Assembly (NCBI GenBank): GCA_021780075.1
Contig: JAJXZL010000044.1
Location: 44,117 to 108,116, forward strand
Length of the DNA stretch: 64,000 nt
Origin: Acidobacteriota bacterium
GTDB lineage: Bacteria > Acidobacteriota > Terriglobia > Terriglobales > Acidobacteriaceae
Reading direction: 5' to 3'
Part shown: piece after piece, positions 57,546 to 64,000 of the stretch
Position numbering within the stretch: position 1 is the stretch's first letter
Layout of the letters: each line of letters begins with the position of its first letter
Notes under the pieces: model-generated
The model's input: only the letters and a program-made list of their open reading frames with translations
Told to the model about the DNA's origin: nothing
The model's database searches: none
Made by a program: the position numbers and the translations under genes

Positions 57546-60449
57546 CTAGAAGGTGGTCGAGACGGTCAAGCGGAATGTTTTACGCGGCTCGCGGAACAGG
57601 TTTTGCGCACCGTATGCCTGGATAGCCTGGTTGTAAGTGTAGTCGCCTGCGCCGCCCGGAGGGAACATGTCGCGGGTGATCAACTCGGCGGAGCAGCTTT
57701 GGACTCTGGCGCCGAGCTTGACGTCGTTGCAGTAGGGGCGCTCGTAGAGGCGCATGGGGTTGTACGCAAAGTAGAGCCGGAAGGGAGCGTTGACGACCGG
57801 CATGATGACGCCGAGTTCGCCGCCGAGCGACATGCGTGGGACAAAGTTGGTGCCCAAGACGGGACGGATGTCCTTCTGGAATCCGACCAGTGAGCCTGGT
57901 ATGCCGCCCTGGCAGGAGCCGTTGTTGTAGACCGGGCATCCGTAGAGAGGCGCGATGAGTGTGGCAAAGCCCTCGGGGCTCTGCTCCAACTGTCCGCGGC
58001 TTGCGGCCACGTCAATGCCGAAGTCGTCGAAGATCGAAAAGGTGACCGGGCCGGCGATGGGAATGCGGTACTCGGCATTGGTGGTGAGGTTCGTGTCACC
58101 GCCGATGGAGGCAATGCCATAGACCGGGATGGGCACCTGGATGCACTGGTTCAGCTGGGCATTGGTCGGGTCGCGCGGAACGCAACTGCCGTCGGGGTTG
58201 GTGAGCTGCACGGTAACGCGGTTGGGCACATAGCCGTACGGCGTGGCGCCGCGGATATCAAAGCCGCGCAGGTCGTTTTCGCCGCCGGTGTAGAAGCGAT
58301 TCTGTGGTGGTGCGACGTCGCCGCCGAATCCCTGCACATAGCCGAGCTGGGCACGCAGGCCCAAGACATTGCGTCCGTTGGGCGAGGGCTTGAGGTAGTG
58401 CATGGAGCGGAAGCTCTTGTAGGCCACCATCGGCGAGACGTAGCGCAGATTTCCCCAGATGCCGGCAGCCTGGACGACGGCGGTGAATTCCCTTCCGTCG
58501 CGCGGGCGGAGGGGGTTGTTGACGGTGTTGTAGATGTAGCTGAGCGACACCGAGCTATCGACGATGCCGGCGAGCGCGTTGGAGCCCTGTATGCCTGACC
58601 GGAAGCTGATGGTCTGGAAGAAGGTCTGGGATGCGGTGCTGAACGCCGAGATGGTAGACCGGTTGAGCGAGTAGGTGAAGCCCACGCGCTGGAATGCGTG
58701 GCGCTTGAGCGGGTAGCTGATGGAGAAATTGAGGCCGGTAGAGGCCTGATTATAGTTCTGCGTGAGCGACTGCTGGGCCGCGGTCAGGTTGGCCGCCTGG
58801 CCGGTTGTGGCCTGGTAGTTCTTGGCAGCGTTGAAGTCCTGCTTGTTGTTGAAAATCTGGAAGCCGACGTTGATGGGCCGGTTGCGGATGTAGGGCTGGG
58901 AGAAGCCGAAGAGGAACTGGCGGCTCATGTTGCCCAAGTTCCCCTGGACGCTGAGCGTCTCACCGAGGCCGAGGAAGTTGTTGGTCTGGTAGTTGACGCC
59001 GAGGAACGCGCCCGACAGGCCGCTGACGCCGCCATTGAGGCCGATGGAGTTCTTGCCCTTTTCCTTGACCTTAAGGAGCAGGTCCACGGTTCCGGCTTCG
59101 GGGTTCTGGTGAGCCTCGGAGTCCTGATCGACCTTGAGGGGCTCGAAGTATTCCAACTGATTGAGGCGCATGAGGCTGTACTCCCAGAGCTGGGAGTTGT
59201 AGACCTGGCCTTCTTCGAGCAGCAGTTCGCGGCGGATGACGCGGTCGCGGGTGATGGTGTTGCCCTGGAACTCGATGCGCGAGACGTAGAAGGGCTTGCC
59301 TTCATCGATGTCAATTTGCAGCGAGACAGTTTTTTTCTTGTCGTCGAAAATGGGCTTGGGGATGGCGCCGAAGTTGATGTAGCCGAGCTGTCCGTAAGCC
59401 TTTTTGAGGTTTTCAAGGCCCTTGCCGATCATGGTGGCGTTGAACCAGTCGCCATCCTTGACGGCAAAAGTGGCGCGCAGGGCATTTACGTTGGTCACAG
59501 CCTTGTTGCCGGTGAAGGTGATGGTGCCGAGGCGGTAGCGTGCGCCCTCCTCGATCGGCATCAGGATGTCAATGCGCTTGCCCTTGCGGGGACGGAAGGT
59601 GAACCAGTTGAGGCCGCCTTCATCGCGAATCTGGGTTTTGGGCTCCTCGATGGCAGCGTTGTAGTATCCCTTGTCGCGGTATGCCTGGCGCACGCGCTCG
59701 GTGTCTTCCTCCAGCTTGGAGGCGTCGAAGGTCTTGTCGAAGAGATTCTCAAAGATGATCGAATAGGGAATGCCGATGGGCTTGAGATTCTTCATGGCGC
59801 GGCGCAGGTAGACGCTACTGAGGTGCTCGTTGCCAGTGAAGCGAATCTGGCCCACCTTGACGGTGGGGCCTTCCTTGATGTTGAAGTTCACCTGGACCGA
59901 GGCGGGAGGAATGGTCTTGACCTCAGTCTTGATGGTGGCGAACTGGTGGCCGTGCTCGGACAGGATGTCTCTGAGGACAGTCTCAGCGCGCTTGATCTTT
60001 GTCGGGTCGTACTGGCCCTCCACGGACAGACCGACCTTCTCTTTTTTGAAACGGTCGAGTACGTCAGACACAGAGACGGAACTGAGGCCCTTGTAATTGA
60101 TCTCGCGGATGGTGGGCCGCTCGCGGACGAAGACATTCAGGATGATGCCCTTCTCAGTGTCTTCGCGCTCGATGCGCAGGTCTTCAAAGTACCCGGTGTT
60201 CCACAGGGAGTTGAAGTCGCGCTCGATGGAGATGGGATCATACGTGTCGCCGGGATGGGTAAAGAGCCGCGCAAGGATGGTTTCCTTGGGGATGCGCCGG
60301 TTGCCGATGACCCGAATCTGGTCAATGGTCTGGGGCGTCTGGGCCAGTGCGGCGCCAACGGAAAAGGCCAGCAGGACGAGCAATGACAGCTTCGCCAGCA
60401 GGGCGGAGATCCGCAACGAGCGGAAAATGGAAGCGTGCTTGATCTTCAC
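57546..60449 (-). CDS. bamA: Outer-membrane protein assembly factor BamA
   Basis: This protein of about 967 residues inserts beta-barrel proteins in the outer membrane. A signal peptide (LSLLVLLAFSVGAALAQ) is followed by five POTRA domains (QIRVIGNRRIPKETILARLF, EINYKGLSSVSVSDVLDRF, VGQIRFTGNEHLSSVYLRRA, RLGTITFTGNKAVTNVNALR, VSRIEFQGNTITRDRVIRRE). The C-terminal barrel has NRFYTGGENDLRGFDIRGATP, the conserved loop-6-type RGF motif, and ends RLTVSTTF with terminal Phe. The frame stays open 137 codons upstream, but a GTG at 60449 with AGGG nearby places the signal peptide correctly. ompH copy 2 follows. Confidence 0.92.
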   Translation of the reverse strand: MKIKHASIFRSLRISALLAKLSLLVLLAFSVGAALAQTPQTIDQIRVIGNRRIPKETILARLFTHPGDTYDPISIERDFNSLWNTGYFEDLRIEREDTEKGIILNVFVRERPTIREINYKGLSSVSVSDVLDRFKKEKVGLSVEGQYDPTKIKRAETVLRDILSEHGHQFATIKTEVKTIPPASVQVNFNIKEGPTVKVGQIRFTGNEHLSSVYLRRAMKNLKPIGIPYSIIFENLFDKTFDASKLEEDTERVRQAYRDKGYYNAAIEEPKTQIRDEGGLNWFTFRPRKGKRIDILMPIEEGARYRLGTITFTGNKAVTNVNALRATFAVKDGDWFNATMIGKGLENLKKAYGQLGYINFGAIPKPIFDDKKKTVSLQIDIDEGKPFYVSRIEFQGNTITRDRVIRRELLLEEGQVYNSQLWEYSLMRLNQLEYFEPLKVDQDSEAHQNPEAGTVDLLLKVKEKGKNSIGLNGGVSGLSGAFLGVNYQTNNFLGLGETLSVQGNLGNMSRQFLFGFSQPYIRNRPINVGFQIFNNKQDFNAAKNYQATTGQAANLTAAQQSLTQNYNQASTGLNFSISYPLKRHAFQRVGFTYSLNRSTISAFSTASQTFFQTISFRSGIQGSNALAGIVDSSVSLSYIYNTVNNPLRPRDGREFTAVVQAAGIWGNLRYVSPMVAYKSFRSMHYLKPSPNGRNVLGLRAQLGYVQGFGGDVAPPQNRFYTGGENDLRGFDIRGATPYGYVPNRVTVQLTNPDGSCVPRDPTNAQLNQCIQVPIPVYGIASIGGDTNLTTNAEYRIPIAGPVTFSIFDDFGIDVAASRGQLEQSPEGFATLIAPLYGCPVYNNGSCQGGIPGSLVGFQKDIRPVLGTNFVPRMSLGGELGVIMPVVNAPFRLYFAYNPMRLYERPYCNDVKLGARVQSCSAELITRDMFPPGGAGDYTYNQAIQAYGAQNLFREPRKTFRLTVSTTF

Positions 60450-60858
60450 CGGGCTGGAGCCCTGCGGCGAGCACAAGAACTGGTGCGGTCCATGGTTAGG
60501 CTTCACGGGAAGAATATGCACACCCTCACTGCGTAAAATCTGATACTGCCACGCGGAAAGACTGATTATATTGGACCGTGGCCATCCCGCCCAAACCGCC
60601 GGGCAAACCATCAGCTCTGAACCGTATCTTTCCCCAGTATTCCCTACCGCGCGTAGTGCCTTCGGAGCGGGCTGGTCCACACTGCCACCCGAGCGGCGAA
60701 TACCTGCCCTCGGGAATCCGGCTAGTTGGGACCCTTCCCAGTCTACCGGAAGCGGGCGGGTTGGGAGCAGTGCTCCCCACAACTCGCATGTTTGTATCTT
60801 TCTTAGACGCAAAGGCGGGCGGCATGACATTCTTTTTGCCTTGGAGGTTTTGCTGAAC
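60450..60858. promoter_or_regulatory. Divergent region between bamA and glutathione peroxidase
   Basis: This gap of about 409 bases carries TATAAT on the minus strand at 60,565-60,570, a candidate -10 for bamA about 115 bases before its GTG start. TTGGAGG at 60,841-60,847 is the SD for the plus-strand peroxidase. An open frame across it on the minus strand is probably not translated. Confidence 0.4.
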
Positions 60859-61359
60859 ATGGAACAGACAGCTCAGAGTGTTTATGCGTTCCGGGCGCCT
60901 CTGCTGGACGGGCGCGGAGTAAGCCTGGAGGAGTTCAAAGGGCGCGTGCTTCTGATTGTGAACACGGCCAGTAAATGCGGTTTTACGCCGCAATATGGCG
61001 ACCTGGAGCAGCTTTACCGCGCCTACAAGGACCGGGGATTCGTGGTGCTGGGCTTCCCCTGCAACCAGTTCGGACATCAGGAACCGGGCACGGCCAGAGA
61101 GATTGGCATCTTCTGCCAGCAGAGCTACGGCGTCACATTCCCGATGTTCGACAAGATCGATGTGAACGGAGCGGACGCTCACCCGCTGTATCGCTTTCTG
61201 AAGCAAGCAAAGCGCGGCGTGCTGGGGACCCAGGGGATCAAATGGAACTTCACCAAATTTCTGGTGGGCCGCGATGGCACGGTTGTGGACCGTTTTGCGC
61301 CTGCGACGGCCCCCAAGACCCTGGCAGCCCAGGTTGAAAGACTGCTCAGCGAAAAATAG
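60859..61359 (+). CDS. Glutathione peroxidase family protein
   Basis: This 166-residue thiol peroxidase has VNTASKCGFTPQYGDLEQLY with catalytic Cys40, GFPCNQFGHQEPG with the Gln and a further Cys, and KWNFTKFLVGRDG with the Trp-Asn of the catalytic tetrad. Bacterial Cys-type members usually use thioredoxin. No signal peptide is seen, so it is cytoplasmic. TTGGAGG precedes the ATG. It diverges from bamA. Confidence 0.95.
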   Translation: MEQTAQSVYAFRAPLLDGRGVSLEEFKGRVLLIVNTASKCGFTPQYGDLEQLYRAYKDRGFVVLGFPCNQFGHQEPGTAREIGIFCQQSYGVTFPMFDKIDVNGADAHPLYRFLKQAKRGVLGTQGIKWNFTKFLVGRDGTVVDRFAPATAPKTLAAQVERLLSEK

Positions 61360-61567
61360 TTTTGCGGAGGGCGGCGAAGCGGTGCTGCGCTAGCGCGGCT
61401 GGATTTGCCGCGGGACGTTGTTTCCTGAAAAGGGAAATGAGCCTCTTTTGCTCCCTAAGCCCGCATGCGCCCTGACTCTGGGTTATGCTCTTTCTGTCCG
61501 TGAATTGCGGGCGGGCCTGCGGCGTGTGCCGATGCCTTCATTGATGAACTTATAAAGGGAGAAATGG

Positions 61568-62014
61568 ATGCGCAAGAATCTTCCCATCATCCTGATCCGG
61601 GTGGTTGTAGGGCTTGTTTTTCTGACTGAAGGCATTCTGAAGTTTCTATATCCCAATGAGCTTGGGGCGGGGAGGTTGGCGCATATCGGATTTCCTGTGC
61701 CGCATCTGCTGGCGCCGCTGGTGGGCGGGGTGGAGATACTTGGCGGCGCGGCGCTGATTCTGAATCTCTATGCCGGAGACGCAGCGCTGCTGCTGCTGGC
61801 GGTGACCGTTACGGCGATCGTGACGACGAAGGTGCCGATTCTGCTGGGACACCCGCTGTGGCACTTTGCTCCGCCGCGGCTGAACCACTATGGCTGGCTG
61901 AGCTTTCTGCACGAGGCGCGCACGGACCTGTGCATGCTGTTCGGGCTGGTGGCAACGCTGCTGGACAGCGGGCTGAAGCTGGGCCGCAAGCGGCCGTGGT
62001 ACCAGCCGCGCTAA
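61568..62014 (+). CDS. DoxX-family membrane protein
   Basis: This 148-residue integral membrane protein has four predicted helices: IILIRVVVGLVFLTEGILKFL, LLAPLVGGVEILGGAALILNL, ALLLLAVTVTAIVTTKVPILL and DLCMLFGLVATLLDSG. The first helix carries the R..VG..F...G..KF pattern of DoxX/DoxD proteins. These are linked with respiration or oxidative-stress membrane complexes, but this member has no assigned role. AGGGAG precedes the ATG. It follows the glutathione peroxidase gene on the same strand after about 210 bases. Confidence 0.88.
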   Translation: MRKNLPIILIRVVVGLVFLTEGILKFLYPNELGAGRLAHIGFPVPHLLAPLVGGVEILGGAALILNLYAGDAALLLLAVTVTAIVTTKVPILLGHPLWHFAPPRLNHYGWLSFLHEARTDLCMLFGLVATLLDSGLKLGRKRPWYQPR

Positions 62015-62045
62015 AAAGACAGCAGGCACCAAGGCCGCGAGGCCT

Positions 62046-62855
62046 TTATCCATCAAAACGAAATGCGCTGATGGCGGCTCCCATGGGCTCGTCTGTGAAG
62101 ATGCGTGTGCCGGGCGCGTTGCCGCCTGCGCCTGCCACGACCATGAGCGGAATGAGGTGTTCCTCACGCGGATGGGAGAATGCGGCGTGCGGGGCAGTGC
62201 GCCAGTTGATGAGCAGGGCATCGCGCTCGGGAGCCGGGGATTCGACGGCGCGGGTGAGCCAGCTATTGAAGGCGCGGGCACGGTCGAGGGTCTGCGGCTG
62301 GTGATAGGCGCGCAGATTGTGGAAGCTCATGCCGCTGGCCACGATGAGCACGCCTTCGTCGCGCAGTGGGGCCAGTGCGCGTCCGGCGGCGATGTGCTGC
62401 GCGGGATCGAGCGAGGAGGCGAGTGAGAGCGTGACGACAGGAATCTGCGCCTGGGGAAAAGCAACCTTGAGCGGAACGAAGACGCCGTGGTCGTAGCCTC
62501 GGCTGGGGCTGACGGCAGCGGGCAGGCCGGCGCTAGCGAGCAGCGACTGCACGTGTGAGGCGAGTTCAGGATGGCCGGGCGCGGGCCAGGTGAGCCGGTA
62601 GGTGTGCTCGGGGAAGCCGGAGTAGTCAAAGATGAGCTGCGGCTGAGCGGCGGAACTGGCGGTGAAGGCTGGCTCCTCCCAGTGTCCGCTGACGACGAGC
62701 AGGGCGCTGGGCGTGGCGGGCAGCGTGGCTGCGAGCCCTTCAAGGAAGCGCTGCGTGGCATGCCATGTGTCGGCCGGGCCCCAGGTCCAGTCCATAAAGA
62801 AGCAGGGGCCTCCGCCGTGGGGCAGGAAGATGGCGGGCTGGCGGGAAGTGGTCAT
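62046..62855 (-). CDS. LigB-type extradiol dioxygenase (4,5-DOPA dioxygenase/YgiD family)
   Basis: This 269-residue non-haem metal dioxygenase opens catechol-type rings. Metal and active-site landmarks are AIFLPHGGGPCFFMD, LLVVSGHWEEPAFT, RGYDHGVFVPLKVAFP and ASGMSFHNLRAY, with the final EEHLIPLMVVAGAGG. This layout matches YgiD and plant DODA. CGGAGG precedes the ATG at 62855. It is convergent with doxX, with only about 30 bases between. The natural substrate in bacteria is often unknown. Confidence 0.9.
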   Translation of the reverse strand: MTTSRQPAIFLPHGGGPCFFMDWTWGPADTWHATQRFLEGLAATLPATPSALLVVSGHWEEPAFTASSAAQPQLIFDYSGFPEHTYRLTWPAPGHPELASHVQSLLASAGLPAAVSPSRGYDHGVFVPLKVAFPQAQIPVVTLSLASSLDPAQHIAAGRALAPLRDEGVLIVASGMSFHNLRAYHQPQTLDRARAFNSWLTRAVESPAPERDALLINWRTAPHAAFSHPREEHLIPLMVVAGAGGNAPGTRIFTDEPMGAAISAFRFDG

Positions 62856-63051
62856 GGGTGAGCCTCCGGTTGCGCACGGGCCGGAGCTGGCCGGGCGCTT
62901 TATTTGTTCAAACAACTATATGGTAGATGCACCGGCTTGCGGCCGGGATTCATGCGATGCCGGGATGCGCACAGCCGTACGTGACAAAGAACACGAAACG
63001 CCTGCGGCGAACCGGGCGTCTAAAGTGACAGCACATCAGGGGATGGCAGCG

Positions 63052-63474
63052 ATGCACAACCCGTATCATCTGGAGCGCTTTGTGGAGGCGCAGGACGAGG
63101 TATTCGTCGAAGCGCTGGCGGAGTTGCGCGCGGGACACAAGCGCGGCCACTGGATGTGGTTCATCTTTCCGCAGATGAAGGGGCTGGGGCGCAGCGATAT
63201 GGCGCAGTATTACGGCATCGGGTCGCTGGAGGAGGCGTCGGCGTATCTGCGGCATCCGGTGCTGGGGCCGCGGCTGCGGGAATGCACGGAACTGGTGAAT
63301 CGCGTGGAAGGCCGGACGGCGCACGAGATCTTCGGTTTTCCGGATGACATGAAGTTCCGTTCGTCGATGACGCTGTTTGCACGCGCCGCGGAAGATGACA
63401 CGGTGTTTCGCGCGGCGCTCGAGAAATATTTTCGCGGCGAGCCGGACCCGCTAACGCTGGAGCTGCTGCGGTAA
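63052..63474 (+). CDS. DUF1810 protein
   Basis: This 140-residue cytoplasmic protein matches the DUF1810 family. It begins NPYHLERFVEAQDEVFVEAL and has GHWMWFIFPQMKGLGRS and YYGIGSLEEASAYLRHPVLG. HEIFGFPDDMKFRSSMTLF and a terminal FRGEPDPLTLELL complete it. The fold is helical and the function is unknown. The ATG at 63052 is preferred because AGGGG lies about 10 bases upstream; ATG at 63043 is an alternative. It is divergent from the dioxygenase gene. Confidence 0.9.
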   Translation: MHNPYHLERFVEAQDEVFVEALAELRAGHKRGHWMWFIFPQMKGLGRSDMAQYYGIGSLEEASAYLRHPVLGPRLRECTELVNRVEGRTAHEIFGFPDDMKFRSSMTLFARAAEDDTVFRAALEKYFRGEPDPLTLELLR

Positions 63475-63481
63475 TCGCGGG

Positions 63482-64000
63482 CTACTCGATGGCGAAGACG
63501 GCGTAGACGGTGGCTTCCTCGCGGATGGTCTGGGGACGAATTTCAAGAGCGGGTATCGTGAGAGATGCGCTGCCAGCTAGACCGGCTGAGCCAAAGTTTT
63601 CCGTGGACGTGGAAGGCTTGGCAAAGTAGATACGCGTGTTCGGCGTTTCATTGCTGGCGTAAATCAGATCACCCAGCTTTACGTGCAGACCTTCGGCCAT
63701 CTGGCTGGCGACGGCTCGGGCTTTGACGAGTGCGGCCTGCGCGGCCTTGGCCTGAAGCGCCTTGTGGTCGGAGAGGCGCCAGTCGATGTTGCCGCTTTGG
63801 TTGGCTCCGGCGGCGATGGCGACACGGATGACTTGCGCTGCCTCTTTCGGTGAGACCGAGACGACCCAAGACTGGTTGAAAACGAACTGGTGTTGGGCAC
63901 GAAATTCTGGTGTGTCTTTGTCATCGAAGTTGGTATTGCGCTGCAGACCCTGCGCAGAGCTTTCGATGCTCTTGTCGTCGATGCCGGCGGTGTGGAGTGC
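63482..64000 (-). CDS. SIMPL-domain (DUF541) protein, N-terminus beyond the window
   Basis: The minus-strand frame stays open from the stop at 63,482 to the right window edge, giving 172 residues of the C-terminal part. It contains GIDDKSIESSAQGLQRNTNF, FVFNQSWVVSVSPKEAAQVI, WRLSDHKALQAKAAQAALVK and ARAVASQMAEGLHVKLGD, the usual signature of SIMPL/DUF541 envelope proteins. The end ATVYAVFAIE is the final strand. Such proteins are periplasmic or outer-membrane and linked to stress, with no known activity. It is convergent with the DUF1810 gene. Confidence 0.88.
   Translation of the reverse strand, partial: ALHTAGIDDKSIESSAQGLQRNTNFDDKDTPEFRAQHQFVFNQSWVVSVSPKEAAQVIRVAIAAGANQSGNIDWRLSDHKALQAKAAQAALVKARAVASQMAEGLHVKLGDLIYASNETPNTRIYFAKPSTSTENFGSAGLAGSASLTIPALEIRPQTIREEATVYAVFAIE

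Noticed and set aside
58698..60386. Open frame of 562 codons on the plus strand
   Set aside because: It is antisense to bamA, whose POTRA and barrel motifs are unmistakable. Long antisense frames are common in GC-rich genes.
57546..60860. BamA with 137 extra N-terminal residues
   Set aside because: The extension is Arg/Pro-rich without homology features, would precede the signal peptide, and covers a TATAAT on the coding strand.

Overview
The window looks like a chromosomal segment of an Acidobacteriota bacterium of the Acidobacteriaceae/Terriglobales type. This is inferred from gene content: an Oar-like TonB-dependent receptor with a neighbouring TPR protein, an OmpR-type winged-helix domain fused to a TolB-like propeller, many Tat-exported glycosidases, Gram-negative lipid A and BamA genes, and dispersed hairpin repeats. 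The window holds about 40 protein genes, one tRNA and no rRNA or CRISPR. Both ends cut genes: katG at the left and a SIMPL-domain gene at the right.

Bases 1-21,450 hold a catabolic island. After the katG end come a winged-helix/propeller regulator, a HAF-repeat secreted protein, a TPR protein and a 1,122-residue Oar-like receptor. These are followed by a secreted protein with a degenerate formylglycine-generating-enzyme domain, a sugar-binding lipoprotein, a sensor kinase with a large ectodomain, a NarL-type response regulator and two exported glycosidases, one of them GH127. I read this as a sense-import-degrade locus for an arabinose-containing glycan. A shared inverted motif (TAGTACAAA...) lies in the divergent receptor promoter and upstream of the GH127 gene. 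Two related remnants of an integrase 3' end flank the segment, and the right one abuts tRNA-Pro(CGG). The segment also reads as lower in GC than the DNA to its right.

Bases 21,593-33,950 carry a frameshifted GH35 gene, an M28 peptidase, a lipoprotein, a GH39 beta-xylosidase converging on a XylB-like xylose dehydrogenase with a 35-residue membrane protein between them, and an unusually long pyruvate:ferredoxin oxidoreductase.

Bases 34,600-44,090 are the most interesting part. Nickel-pincer-nucleotide (NPN) cofactor genes larE, larC and larB are followed on the same strand by a membrane polyferredoxin, a DUF6599 lipoprotein, two Tat-exported DUF362 proteins and a GH127 enzyme. No larA-type gene is present. 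Both DUF362 proteins carry H-x3-G-x5-K, which aligns without gaps with the LarA segment holding the catalytic His174 and the cofactor-tethering Lys184. I propose that the DUF362 proteins are clients of the NPN cofactor.

Bases 44,100-64,000 are mostly housekeeping: an exported aldo/keto reductase, a repeat-rich spacer, an SDR, fabZ-lpxA-lpxI, a peroxiredoxin, a Lys/Ala-rich histone-like protein, an MltD-type lytic transglycosylase, lepA, tandem ompH/skp genes behind bamA, glutathione peroxidase, DoxX, a LigB-type dioxygenase and DUF1810.
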